DNA from: Taudactylus pleione
Taxonomy: Eukaryota > Chordata > Amphibia > Anura > Myobatrachidae
NCBI GenBank assembly: GCA_031769625.1
Contig: JAUIMM010000519.1
Location: forward strand, 3,715,501 to 3,779,500
Direction: 5' to 3'
DNA length: 64,000 nucleotides
The notes below the pieces were generated by a model. It was not told the DNA's origin, searched no databases, and saw nothing but the letters and a program-made list of their open reading frames with translations. The stretch's first letter is position 1. Each line of letters begins with the position of its first letter. Positions 33,745 to 44,567 of the stretch are shown here, piece after piece. The translations under genes and the position numbers were made by a program.

Positions 33745-34876
33745 ATTGTAATAATATGACTGATCAAGTTTAGAAATTGTGACAGTTAGTTTAGCAATGC
33801 CCTGTATTAAAACCTCATCAAAAATCATACGACCCTGAATATAAAGCAGCTAAAGATATCACACAAATAGCTGTATTGAAATTCAAATAGTGTAAAATGT
33901 TTCATGCCTCCCAACGTTACTGAGGACATTGTGCAATGCAGACCTGTCTCTTGTAATGAGGCTTCCCAATGCCAGAAGCCATTGCAAATCACAAATTGTT
34001 CCTGTGTTCCAGGAGTAGAAATGGGAAGGCGTAGGAAAGTATGATTGCTCGTACAATGTACACTGCAAAGTGCTAGTACTTCTTAGCTCTATAAACGTGA
34101 GCTGATAAAACTCACCAAGGTCCCAAAGTCTCCAGTTTATGATATTATTAGGTTTTATAGGGCAGGTTTAGGAGACACGTGGCGTAGTAATTTGTATGAC
34201 AGCAAATAACGAACAAAACTAATGCTGACTGAAGTTGCCAAACTTTACAAGAATAATAAACATGCGTGGATGTAAAATGTGGTTTCCTCGGACTGGAGGT
34301 ATAGTTAACGTTAATGTTAATGTTGTCAGGTTAGATAAAAGCTCTTCAGTTTTTTAGTAACAGGCATAAAAAAATAAGATTTAGTTTTATCGGTTTTAGA
34401 CACTGGGGCTTATTGAATTGGTACAATATGTGCTAATAGTAACCCGTAACAACCGATCAGTCTAATATTGGTAGAGTAGTTTATAAATTAAAAACAAAAA
34501 CAGATTAGTAAGGTTTACAGCACATTTGTGTGCATTCTACTGTAATTGCATGCGCCATCCATACCTGTGCCTTTTCAGCTATATAAGGCCTCCCTGCTCA
34601 TGGTTGACAGTTATGGGGCTATTGCATATGTAAATGTACACATACATGGAGGTGATGACATATTACAGAGTGACTGCGGAGGCCGCGGAAGTTGCACTCC
34701 CGTACTTCCTTTTTTCAAAATTGGTTATAGGAAATAGTTCCCTCTAATTATGTTAGTCCAGGTGCATCTAAGGTCTGCATTCTGGGACAATAAGTGATGT
34801 GAATCAGAGGTTTGCAGTAACAAAAGCCAGAACTGATATAAGGGAGTCCCAGTACAAAAATTATTAGCTGCTCACA
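33745..34876. other. No feature seen
   Basis: AT-rich intronic sequence. Confidence 0.5.
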
Positions 34877-35400
34877 TTGGGCCTGATGCAGAGATGGACA
34901 GAAGTCGTCCGTATTTGCACCTCAATTGCGTGCACAGAAATAAATGCATATATTTGCACAATGCCACAAAACGCAACATTGGCTGGGGGCGGGACTTTGA
35001 TGATGCACGAGGAAAGAGGCGTATTTACACTTCCGTCTAATGGGGCCCAAACATCTGCGACTGATTGTCACAATTCCCCTATCCCCTGACGCCTGGCTCA
35101 GTGGATCGGGGAAATCCAACATGTTGGATTTCTCTGATTTGCCAATCCCGACCAAGAAATGATTGGGATGGACAAATCAGTGACTTTTAACATGCAGAAT
35201 TTCCCTGGTTCCCTGGCGGATCGCCGATCATCGTTTCCCACCGATCGGCATCAGGGAATTGTGGCGCTGATGTATGGCCCACATTGTCCTGCATGGCCCG
35301 GAGTTCCGCTGACATGCCCTGACCGAAGTTTGCCTATTTGAGAAGACCCTGATACAGCTCTGTTCCACCTCCATAGACATAATTATAGATGCAACAGAAA
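34877..35400. mobile_element. Nested, degraded GGGCCTGATGCAGAG-type fragments
   Basis: GGGCCTGATGCAGAGATGGA at 34879 is the terminus seen at 18226. GCACAATGCCACAAAACGCA (34956 on) recurs at 40357. An unrelated inverted segment (GATTGGGATGG.. / ..CCAATCCCGACC) around 35100-35280 seems inserted in it. Confidence 0.4.
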
Positions 35401-35700
35401 TGTTTATTACTTTGCGTCACCCGTGTTTGCATATGCTCGGCTCCAAAGCATGCTCAGTGCAAAAATACCCAAGATTTCCCAGTGAGTGCGAGCTGTTTAA
35501 GTTAAAAGCGGAAGAACACTTTAACTATGACTTGTTTTTGCATTAGTAGAGCTAATTATTTTGTAACAATAGCCACAAATATAGCATATATATGCTTATA
35601 TTGTCTAAACTGAGCTGGCTGTTTAAATACCAATCCGTACTTAAGATAAGCTAGGGTGTTTTCCCCTAATAACTATGCTCTCCCCTCATAACTGACAAAA

Positions 35701-35872
35701 GGGGAGATGTTTTAAACTGTTGCAAGAGATGAAGTGGAGAAGTTACCCCTAGCAACCAGTCATTTTCTAGCTATCGTTTATCTAGCACAGTCTATAAATG
35801 AACAGAAGCTGATTGGTTGCTATGGCCAACTTCTCCACTTCATCTCTCTCCAAAGCTTGATACATCTGCCCC
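35701..35872. mobile_element. MITE with GATGAAGTGGAGAAGTT ends
   Basis: GGGGAGATGTTTTAAAC..AGAGATGAAGTGGAGAAGTT is mirrored by AACTTCTCCACTTCATCTCT..GATACATCTGCCCC. 172 bp with long arms around a short centre. Confidence 0.75.
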
Positions 35873-35989
35873 TTAAAAACCAAGAGGCAGAACTTTATCA
35901 CAAGATGATTGTGTTTTGGTACATTGTAGCACTTCGTATACAGATTCAGAGACTTATGCTGGGTACACACTGACAGACATATTGTCTTT

Positions 35990-36485
35990 GGCCCTCATTC
36001 AGAGCCGTACGCTCTGAGCAGAGCGCACGCTCTGAATGAGGGCCGCCCTCCATAAAAATGGAGCGTCCTCCTGGACGCTCGTATAGCTGTGGGTCACCAC
36101 CCACAGCCTATACGAGCGTGCAGTTTGATGGCCGCGATGGTCGTGACCATCGCGACCATCGAAACTGCGAGCCGGAGCCTGCGGTTGAGGTTTTCAACCG
36201 CAAGGCCCGGAGTGATTTTGGCTCTATCAGACGAGAGGCGTTCCCTTGGGAACGCCCCCGTCAGGGAGGCATGTCCCCGGCACGCCCACCAAAGGGGGCG
36301 TGCTGTCAATCAACATCGACAGCATGCCCCCTTTGATCAGACACAACGAGCGAAGGACTTTCCTTCGCTCGTCGCATCTGGCGCATGCACACGACGGAGC
36401 TCTCTCCATCGTGCGCATGCTCAGTGCAGACCATCGACCCACTTGCGAGCGGACAGCCGCTTGCGAGTGGGTCTGAATCAGGGCC
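35990..36485 (-). mobile_element. Chain-of-hairpins element, copy C (496 bp, inverted)
   Basis: Ends GGCCCTCATTCAGAG and GTCTGAATCAGGGCC, target duplication TTT (35987-35989, 36486-36488). Same modules as copy A in reverse order. The 30-bp ACTAGT palindrome and one arm of the GATTTTGGCTCT hairpin are missing at about 36230, which accounts for the shorter length. Confidence 0.8.
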
Positions 36486-36759
36486 TTTGTCTGTTATGTG
36501 AAAATATATCTTTAAGAATTACACTATGGAATATCTCTTTTATAAACTGTCTTCGAGGATAAATTGATCATTGGAGAGCTCCAATTCGATGGTATACATC
36601 AAGCCTGAAGGGAAATTAAGGGAAGACGAACATCAAAAAACTAGATGCAAGTGGGAATATTATAATTTTATTACACCTACCTACATCTATTACATGGTCT
36701 ACTTCTTTCTTCTCTTTGAGGAACAAACTAAGGAGGATCGACATTAAAAAGAGGACTCT

Positions 36760-37310
36760 GGGGGTCATTCAGACCTGCTCGCGAGCGCAGGACGCTCGCA
36801 AGCGGGTCGATGTTGCCCCACTGTGCATGCGCACGACGTAGGGAGCTCCGTCGTGCGCATGCGCGAGACCCGTATAGCGACGGGCTCTCCGTTGCTCCGG
36901 GTCTCGCACCAAAGGGGGCGTGCTGTCGATGTTGATTGACAGCACGCCTCCTTTGGAGTGGCGTGCCGGGGGCATGGCTGCCAGACGGAGGCGTTCCCAT
37001 GGGAACGCCTACCGTCTGAAGCCGGCCCCACTGACATCACTAGTGATGTCTGTGGGAGTGATTTTGTCTCTGATAGAGCCAGAATCACTCCAGGGCTTGC
37101 GGCAGCGAGACCCTACCGCAGGGTCTCCGTCGCAAGCCCGATGGTCGCGATGGTCTTGACCATCGCGACCATCATCATGGATGCTCGCATAAGCTGTGGG
37201 TGGTCACCCACAGCTATGCGAGTGTCCAGGAGGACGCTCCATTTTCATGGAGGAGGGCCCTGATTCAGAGCGAGTGCTCTGGTCAGAGTGTTCGGCTCTG
37301 AATCAGGCCC
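36760..37310 (+). mobile_element. Chain-of-hairpins element, copy B (551 bp)
   Basis: Exactly the length of copy A and closely matching. Target duplication TCT (36757-36759, 37311-37313). All hairpins are present; the GATGGTCGCGATGGTC stem (from 37139) is perfect here, whereas in copy A it shows CG-to-TG changes. Lies 274 bp from copy C, in the opposite orientation. Confidence 0.85.
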
Positions 37311-37665
37311 TCTGTTTCAGTGCATTTATGAATATATCCATTGATTCACGGAGATCTCAGATTCACGGACATTGATAGGAATTGTTGGTACCCTAAAGAA
37401 TTTGCACTTGGTTTGTTGATATTGTGTTTACATCTGTATTTAAGTCTGGCCACCATGCTGTTTTTCACTCCTATGCAGTAGGCTGTCATGTTACCACTTT
37501 GAGAAAACAAAGTGCTATAGACAGTTTTGCAGACAGGGGAGTGTTACTGCTACAACGTAACAAACTGCATTGTCAGCTTTTAGAGCTGTATCATATACTA
37601 TTAGTTTAATAACATTGCAATTTAACTGAACTTTGTTAAGGCAGACTAGACTAACACAAAACAAT

Positions 37666-38264
37666 GGCCCTCATTCAGAGCCGCTCGTTAGCGGCAGTAC
37701 GCTCGTTCCGAGCGATGTTTGCACATCTGCGCATGCGTACGGTTTTTAGTACGCATGCGCGAACCAGTCAGTGCGGCCAAAAATCGTTTGTACGCTATAT
37801 AGCGAGTGCCTGCTATTTTGAGTGACAGAATGAGGCGTATGTGGGTGGTAACAGGGGAAGGTGCTTGAAAATGGGGAGTGGAGATCCGAACGCAGGCGTG
37901 CTTAAAGGTCAAAACGGGCGTATTATGGGTGTGCATAATTAATACAGCAGCGTCATTGACCACGTCACTGGGTTATTTTATAGCCAGAACTGCTCGCAAA
38001 TTTGTGGTAGCAAACACCAACCACAAGAATAGCGAGCAGTTCATACGCTGGTCGATGTACTCGATTAATCTAATAAATAGCGGACATGACGTATGGTGCG
38101 AGCGGCCAGGGGGCGTTTTTAACAAATAAACGAGCGTATGTTTTGCTCGCTCGTTCAGACTTAGAGGTGTGAACAGACTGCAATTTGCGAACGGATCATT
38201 TGAATAGCCACACCTTGTTTTTGAACGAACGACCGCAAATAGCGAACGGCTCTGAATGAGGGCC
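37666..38264. mobile_element. GGCCCTCATTCAGAG element (599 bp)
   Basis: Ends GGCCCTCATTCAGAGCCG and CGGCTCTGAATGAGGGCC, target duplication AAT (37663-37665, 38265-38267). Terminal family of the chain-of-hairpins element, but with a different interior (GCGAGCAGTTC.., AACGAGCGTATG..). Confidence 0.8.
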
Positions 38265-38310
38265 AATGTTTTTATCTTTATTTGTAACTTATTTGCAGTT
38301 TACAGACTAA

Positions 38311-38651
38311 TGGTGCGTACACACGTAGCAATCAGCCAGCGATACGATATCACTGGCTGATCGTCATGCACCCTCCCTGGTGTGCTGGGTGATCGATATC
38401 AATCACCCAGCACACCAGGGAGGGTGCATGACATACTTACCGGCGACTATAGCAACACTAGTAACTTGCTCGATATCGAGCAAGTTGACCAGCATACACG
38501 GCCGATGGACGATATCGCTATCGTCCATACGTGGCCGCGCATCGCTGGTCAGTGGTAAGTTGGTAGGGTCCTTTAAAATTAGCAATTTGAACGATAACGG
38601 TAACTATATCGTTCAATTCGTTCTTTAAAATCGCTACGTGCGTACGCACCA
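38311..38651. mobile_element. Harbinger-like MITE with 29-bp-arm hairpin
   Basis: Ends TGGTGCGTACACACGTAGC and GCTACGTGCGTACGCACCA, target duplication TAA (38308-38310, 38652-38654). Inside, 38365-38393 and 38402-38430 are perfect 29-bp inverted arms (CATGCACCCTCCCTGG..). Confidence 0.85.
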
Positions 38652-38654
38652 TAA

Positions 38655-40082
38655 GAATAGGCTTCCTTGCTCTAGATATTTGCCTTTTGAAGCATAATTA
38701 TGTGTTGCTTATTTATTATGTACATATGTACAGATATATTGCCTTTAGCACAGGATATAAAATGTGTACACGTGTAGCATTAATAATTAGTAACTAAAAT
38801 TATACTTTTTAAAAGTATCATTTTAAAAGACAGCTTTCCTGTTCCGTCAGTTTATGGTGTTGTGGTAATGGTTCTTTAAGTAAATATGCAGAGTAAAGCA
38901 TCAGTTCTCAGAATCTAGCTAAAGACATCAGATAAATGCACTCAGTTCAGCCCTGCACAGGGGGCTCAAAAGCCGCGTTGTGTTTCTGTCCTTTCACTGC
39001 GTCCGAGCTCTGCAATCTTTAAATGGCTCCTTGTCTTGCTAATTGTCTTAAACCAATAACTTTTGACATTGACTGCAACCTTTCTCAATGTCCTTGATCG
39101 AGTGAGCGCTGAAAGATTAGGAGGACAAAAATGTACATATTAGTATGAGAAAGAATAAGAAAATTACTTTGACAGCTCATATTGCATGATGGCTTGTGTG
39201 GCTTTGTGCCATATGCAGTCACGTGATCGAGGCGCTGCAAATGATATTTCATTTCAGCCCAGTCATACAGACATTCCATAGTACTTGCCAACACTTTACA
39301 TGTTATGGATAAGGTTTAAAGTACTCTCTGCTTATTACGTAAGAGCTAGCACGGGTTTGCAATTATAAACTTATCTCTCTTAAAAATACTTTTCTTTTCT
39401 TTTTTTCACCTCTCGTCCGGCCTGAAAAATTAACTGCCCAAACAGAATGCGTTTCTTAGAATCAATGCCAGGCCCCCACAGTACATGATGTCCTTTGCAC
39501 TGTCACACCTCTAAATACATGCCGGAGTCAGCTGCCACACAGACATACAGAGATAACTGGTAGGAGTATTTAAAAATGTAATAGCCGACTTTCATATAGG
39601 TCACTGTAAATCCATTCCGGTCACAGTCGCGGTGCACATCTGTTTTTAGTGAGGCGCTCATTTCTTAAGGTGGCATTTGGACTTCACAGGCGTCGCAGGC
39701 AGGCAGGCTGTAAATTACCGCTGCCGAAGCTATTTTGCCTAACTATATGCAGTTTTATAGTCCTAATGGTAAGCCGTCATAATGCTGTCAGTGAATATAG
39801 AACACAGATCAGCTCAACGAGCATGAAATTGTGTGTTGTCAACGTGCCACAAGTACTGAGATACATTCTGGCTTGTAGTAAATTGTAATGGTAAAGTAGA
39901 CTTTTGTCTTAAAAAAAAAAAGATGTAACAAGGGTAAATAAAAGCTGGACAGCGACCACTTCATCACTTTCATTTGTCATCGGAACATGATCTCATTTGG
40001 AATCAGATTTTGCCAGAAGTTCCATGGCTTGGTGGCAAATGTTGGTTTGTTCTTTTTGTTGTATGTTTGTTTGTTTTTGGTA
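38655..40082. other. No feature seen
   Basis: AT-rich intronic sequence. Confidence 0.5.
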
Positions 40083-40090
40083 GACTAGAG

Positions 40091-40237
40091 CAGATGTTCG
40101 CAAACTTGGTCCTCAAGGCGCCCTACCAGTCCAGGTTTTCAGGATATCTATGCTTGACCACAGGTGACTTAATCAGTAATTCAGTCAATTTGATTCAGTT
40201 GTTGGGGTGCCTTGAGGACCGTGTTTGGGAACCTCTG
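40091..40237. mobile_element. hAT-type MITE (147 bp)
   Basis: Ends CAGATGTTCGCAAACTTGG and TGTTTGGGAACCTCTG, with TCCTCAAGGCGCC/GGTGCCTTGAGGACC arms. Flanks GACTAGAG (40083-40090) and GATTAGAG (40238-40245) match at 7 of 8 bases. Confidence 0.8.
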
Positions 40238-40245
40238 GATTAGAG

Positions 40246-41446
40246 CATTGCCATGTATATTTTGTGTTTCCGCACTATCTGTAGAGTAAACCAGCCTCAC
40301 GGATGCCACCCAATTCCCTGTTAAAGTGGGCGGTCCGGGGGCTTGGTGTCAAGAATTGCACAATGCCACAAAACACAACATTGGGTGGGGGCAGGACTGT
40401 GATGATGCGGATTACTGAAGACTTCAAAATTGTCATAACATAGAATATATTGAGACTGTCAGGGAAGGCAAGGAACACCGGCTAGCTTTGGAGAGAAGCC
40501 TCTGGTCCCCTTGTCTCCAGAATAAGACATAGTGAATTTCATGACTAGTCAAGAGAACTCCTTAATGAATACAGACAAGAAAGCATGCAGCATGACATTA
40601 GATTGTATACTACCACAGCAATTTGTTTTACTCAATATGTTTTGGGGAATCAGGACAAAGGTGTTCACACACAAGACGTGACGTGGGTCATTCTTTTCTA
40701 CTTTGGACGCATAGAATTTGGCGCAATGTCTCTCGTGACTTAAATACGTACATGGATCAAGAGTGAGGCCTATAGTACCTGATATGGAACGTTTAATGGG
40801 TGCACATGGAACTTGTGCAAGTGGTCAAGGCAAATAGAACAAAGAAAAATGACATTAACCTGACATTACAGCACACTACTCAACTATGTTTAAAAGTATG
40901 GTACCTGGGGCAAAAAAAGAACAACTTATTTTGCTTTGCAGTGTCACTTTAAGAATAAACTATCAATACGTAGAATAGACAGATTAGACGGTCAGCTGGT
41001 ATTTATCTGTCATCAACATTCTATGTTTCTATTAGCTTCCACAGAGAGGAGGTTGCCTCCTGCAGTGGTGCAAGTCATTAAAATCTCATGAGCTTTGGAG
41101 CCACTCAGGTCTGCCAGCACCTGTCATCAAAACACACTGGCCCTGTAGTTCTTAATTAAACTTACAGATGTGTATCTGCTTAGCTGCGTTTTCCTGGGAG
41201 GATCTATGCAGAGCCAAATTTTGTTTTCTCACTCAACCTAATGGGCTGCTGTCACTGGAGCCTTCTCATGAAGCAGTGTGCATACATGTATCCCTGTTAC
41301 TCTTTCTTCATTTGTAATACACAAGTAATGTTTATATATATATGAAAGCTCCTCTATGTACTAATATAATTAGCAACTCCTTTAAATCTGGGGGTTCTGA
41401 TCTCATCTACTCAGCGATCTTTAGGAAAACTCGTGTATATAAACTG
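40246..41446. other. No gene; repeat fragment at 40340-40420
   Basis: GCACAATGCCACAAAACACA is shared with 34956. Otherwise nothing recognised. Confidence 0.45.
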
Positions 41447-41779
41447 CACTGGTGACGTAGTGGTTAGGATTACCCCTACAGCACTGAGGTCATGAGTTCA
41501 ATTCCCAGTCATAGATCATCTGTGTGAAGTTTGTATGTTCTCTAGGGCTTGAATGGGATTCCTTCGGGTGCTCTGGTTTCCTCCTCTACTCTGCCGGTAG
41601 GTTAAGGAGCTTCTGACAAAAAAAATTAAATAAACCCTAGTTTATATGTGTGTCCATGTGATAGGATATATAGATGATATGTTCCACTGGGGCAGGGACC
41701 ACCGAGAATGACCAAAGTATTCTCTGTACAGCGCTGTGGAATATGTGTGCTCCATATAAATAACTGTTAATAATAAATT
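41447..41779 (+). mobile_element. V-SINE, nearly full length
   Basis: tRNA-like head (GACGTAGTGGTTAGGATTAC, GAGTTCAATTCCCAG), V-domain (GTATGTTCTC..CCTTCGGGTGCTCTGGTTTCC, in parts) and tail (CAGCGCTGTGGAATATGTGT..AATAATAAATT). Confidence 0.8.
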
Positions 41780-42989
41780 GGTATAGTGCACCCTCTCTTG
41801 GTAGTCATTACAGATATTGGAAGTGATGTCAGATTTTCTATGTCCTATAGCCCACAGCTTTGTACTTCTATATGGTCATCAAACTTCCTAATGACTCCTA
41901 ATATCTGTCATAATGTACAGTAAGGGGTGAGTTATCCAATGTAAAAATTTGCCCACGTAGGGTTTCCAAGTTTTACCAGGACAGTCCCCTTTATATATCA
42001 CTATACTTATTCCTGATAAACCTGAATTAGCAGGACTAGTGGGAATAATTTCCTATGACTTGTTTAACCTAGCCCAAAGAATGCAAGGTGGGATTTAGGG
42101 CCTGCACAGACTGCAGGTCATCTGAGTGCCCAGATTTTTGGAGCTATTTCTGCACCGTGTTATTAAAAAAGTTCTGTTGTGTGAAACGGGTGCGGAAATC
42201 CGGATAAAAATCATTTTAGAAAAAGTTGAATATGGGACCAGAGCACGAAGGGCTTGCCAGTGTCCACCATATCAGGGGCCTACTTCATGTTTAAAAACTA
42301 GTTAAAACATAAATACATGTAGATTGGCTTTAGGTGTTTAATGTGTAACAAAGCACGATGGCAGAGGGGCTCACGTAGATTTCAGTCCTACCCGGGGACT
42401 CCCTAGTTACTTCAGCGGCCAGCCTGTGCCTTGATAAGTGGTAATGTTTGGGGGCAACAGATGCTCCTTGTTCCCCTATGGGTGATGCCATGTGACATAT
42501 GGGGACAAATAGAGTGTGTGTTTTATACATTTATCACGTGTGTTTCCCTTAGCATGGTAAACCTTAGGACTGCACTGTATGGAAACTTGTCTTCTCAATA
42601 AATAATGACAACTTTTTGATTCACATCTGATCTCCTGCAGCGCTGGGTGACTGAACCCTGTAAGTAGTTCACAAGCTATGAGATTTCAGTCACAGACACA
42701 GCCGCGATGTCTAAAAGCAGTTGCTAAACACAAGACTATTTTAGTACAGCACTTTGAAATCGATAAGGTTGTTGCATATGGCTTGTCTAAGGAATTTCTG
42801 GGAGGTCTGGAGCGTGCAAACATACATTCACTTCCAAATGCTGGTGACATTAGTAGTTAAGGGAGAGTTATACACAGTCCAGTGTGTAGGCAAAATCTGC
42901 ACTTTAAATACTCTACTCCTAAACAGGGGGAAAAATAGCACCTTGTTGTAAATATAATAGGGGTGTTGCGACTTTGAAGTTACATAGCT
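41780..42989. other. Repeat remnant at 41945-42020, otherwise nothing
   Basis: GGTTTCCAAGTTTTACCAGGACAGTCCCC resembles words at 17227 and 46190. No gene. Confidence 0.4.
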
Positions 42990-43029
42990 ACATCATATAT
43001 ATGTATATATACACGATATATATATATAT

Positions 43030-43440
43030 AGTTCCAAATTGGTCGACACTTACGTCTCTAAATATCTTTCCTGGGGTAGCTACCCAAAAGGGAGTCTATC
43101 AAAACCCCCATAAAGACAAAAATTTAAATAATGGGGTGCACTCACCACTCTTCAGAAAGAGTCCTTTATTAATTTACAGCATAGGAGGGTTACAGCATAT
43201 CCATATCTACGTTTCGGTCCCAAGGTCCATAGTTGGGACTGGAACACAGTATCGGCCTAATGACAGTGCCGATATATCGGAGGCACTGAAACGTTGCTGC
43301 TTTTCATTTCTGATGTAATAAAGTTTGTTACAAGTACCCTGAGTGCCGCATCTGGATGACAAGTATTTAACTTTGCCATGCGGGCATCAGGCCAAGATAC
43401 ATATCACCTGGGAGAGCCGGACCTATTGTGTTTTATATAT
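43030..43440. mobile_element. Penelope-like insertion with back-to-back hammerhead-like motifs
   Basis: Inserted in a TA-rich tract (TATATATA on both sides). On the + strand, 43257-43292 reads CTAATGA, a 7-bp stem (CAGTGCC/GGCACTG) and AAACG, close to the hammerhead core CTGANGA-stem II-GAAAC. On the - strand, 43248-43208 has a stem (GTCCCA/TGGGAC) followed by CGAAACGTAG. Each is followed outward by an AATAAAG-type sequence (43315 on +, about 43163 on -). Known Penelope-like elements carry hammerheads in their terminal repeats; assignment here is tentative. Confidence 0.45.
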
Positions 43441-43548
43441 ATAGGAAATCCCAGAGAGGAGGTCTAGGGGGCAAATGTAAAAGCAAGGCTAACTGCATCA
43501 ACATGGCCCATCCACTCATTAGGGAAGAGGATAAGAGACAGGGGAGTG

Positions 43549-43585
<37 letters not shown>

Positions 43586-43917
43586 GTTATTTATATAGCG
43601 CACACATATTCCGCAGCGCTTAACAGAGAAGATCTGGACATTCACATCAGTCCCTGCCCCAGTGGAGCTTACAATCTATATTCCCTACCACATGTTCACG
43701 CACACACATACACACTAGGGGTAATTTGTGTTGGGTGCCAATAAACCTATCACTATATTTTTGGAGTGTGGGAGGAAACCGGAGTACCCGGAGGAAACCC
43801 ACGCAAGCACAGGGAGAATATACAAACTCCACACAGGTAGGGCCGTGGTGGGAATCGAACCCATGACCTCAGTGCTGTGAGGCAGTAACGCTAACCATTA
43901 CACCGTTTGTGCTGCCC
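43549..43917 (-). mobile_element. V-SINE, full length, with (ATT)n tail
   Basis: On the - strand: head GGTGTAATGGTTAGCGTTAC and GGTTCGATTCCCACC, V-domain GTTTGTATATTCTCCCTGTG..GGGTTTCCTCCGGGTACTCC, tail TAAGCGCTGCGGAATATGTG then (TAA)11 at 43550-43582. The best preserved of the SINEs here. Confidence 0.9.
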
Positions 43918-43996
43918 GTTACACCGTCTGTGATCTACTCTCCCTAAAGTCCAGGAGAACTCCCCAAAATTTGGAAGTTAAAGTACAGGTCTCTTA

Positions 43997-44564
43997 TGTT
44001 GGGTACACATTTGGCGATATATTGCTCATTCTACTGACGAGTGATACAGTATATCGTGAACAATGTCGTTCACAGACCTATCAGGCTGGCTCTGCAGCAC
44101 AGCCGATACCATATGTCTGTGCATCTGCAGATGTGTACGGGTGACCCGCCGACCGCCTGTACAATTGCTGCAGGGCCTGCCGATACTGACATCTCAACTG
44201 GGCGGGCAAATTTAAATGCCCGTCCAGTTGTGATGTAAGGCCAGACATATTGAGCGGCCTATTGATAAGTGTGTATAGCTTACCAATCGGCTACTCAGAC
44301 AGCTGACCGATCCCTCATCTAAGGGGTATATTTACTAAAGGTCGATTTTAATCCAATTTGATCTATTTAAAATCGATTAAAATTGATCAACATTGCTGTT
44401 GTGTTTCTGGGGCTAAATCACACATTTACTGACAGACAATTTTTTATTTGGTTTTTAAAGTATTAGTAAATGTGTGATGTAGCCCCAGAAACACAACACA
44501 ACATCGATTTTATATCAATTAAAATCGTCCACTAGTAAATATACCCCTAAATGTGTGCCCAGCC
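43997..44564. mobile_element. GGTGGGTACACA-family MITE, split by a second MITE
   Basis: Left TGTTGGGTACACATTTGG, right ATGTGTGCCCAGCC, target duplication TTA (43994-43996, 44565-44567). Interrupted at 44323-44547. GC-rich hairpin CTCAACTGGGCGGGC..GCCCGTCCAGTTG at 44192-44232. Confidence 0.75.
44323..44547. mobile_element. Harbinger-like MITE inserted in another MITE
   Basis: Ends GGGGTATATTTACTAAAGG and CTAGTAAATATACCCC, target duplication TAA (44320-44322, 44548-44550). Long foldback arms: GTTTCTGGGGCTAAATCACAC is mirrored by GTGTGATGTAGCCCCAGAAAC. Confidence 0.9.
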
Positions 44565-44567
44565 TTA

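Noticed and set aside
36089..36562. 157-codon ORF and other GC-rich ORFs in the chain-of-hairpins copies
   Set aside because: CpG-rich palindromic DNA has few stops; reading frames are not kept between copies.
43850..43917. tRNA gene (A and B boxes)
   Set aside because: It is the tRNA-derived head of a V-SINE; the same applies at 18010 and 41447.
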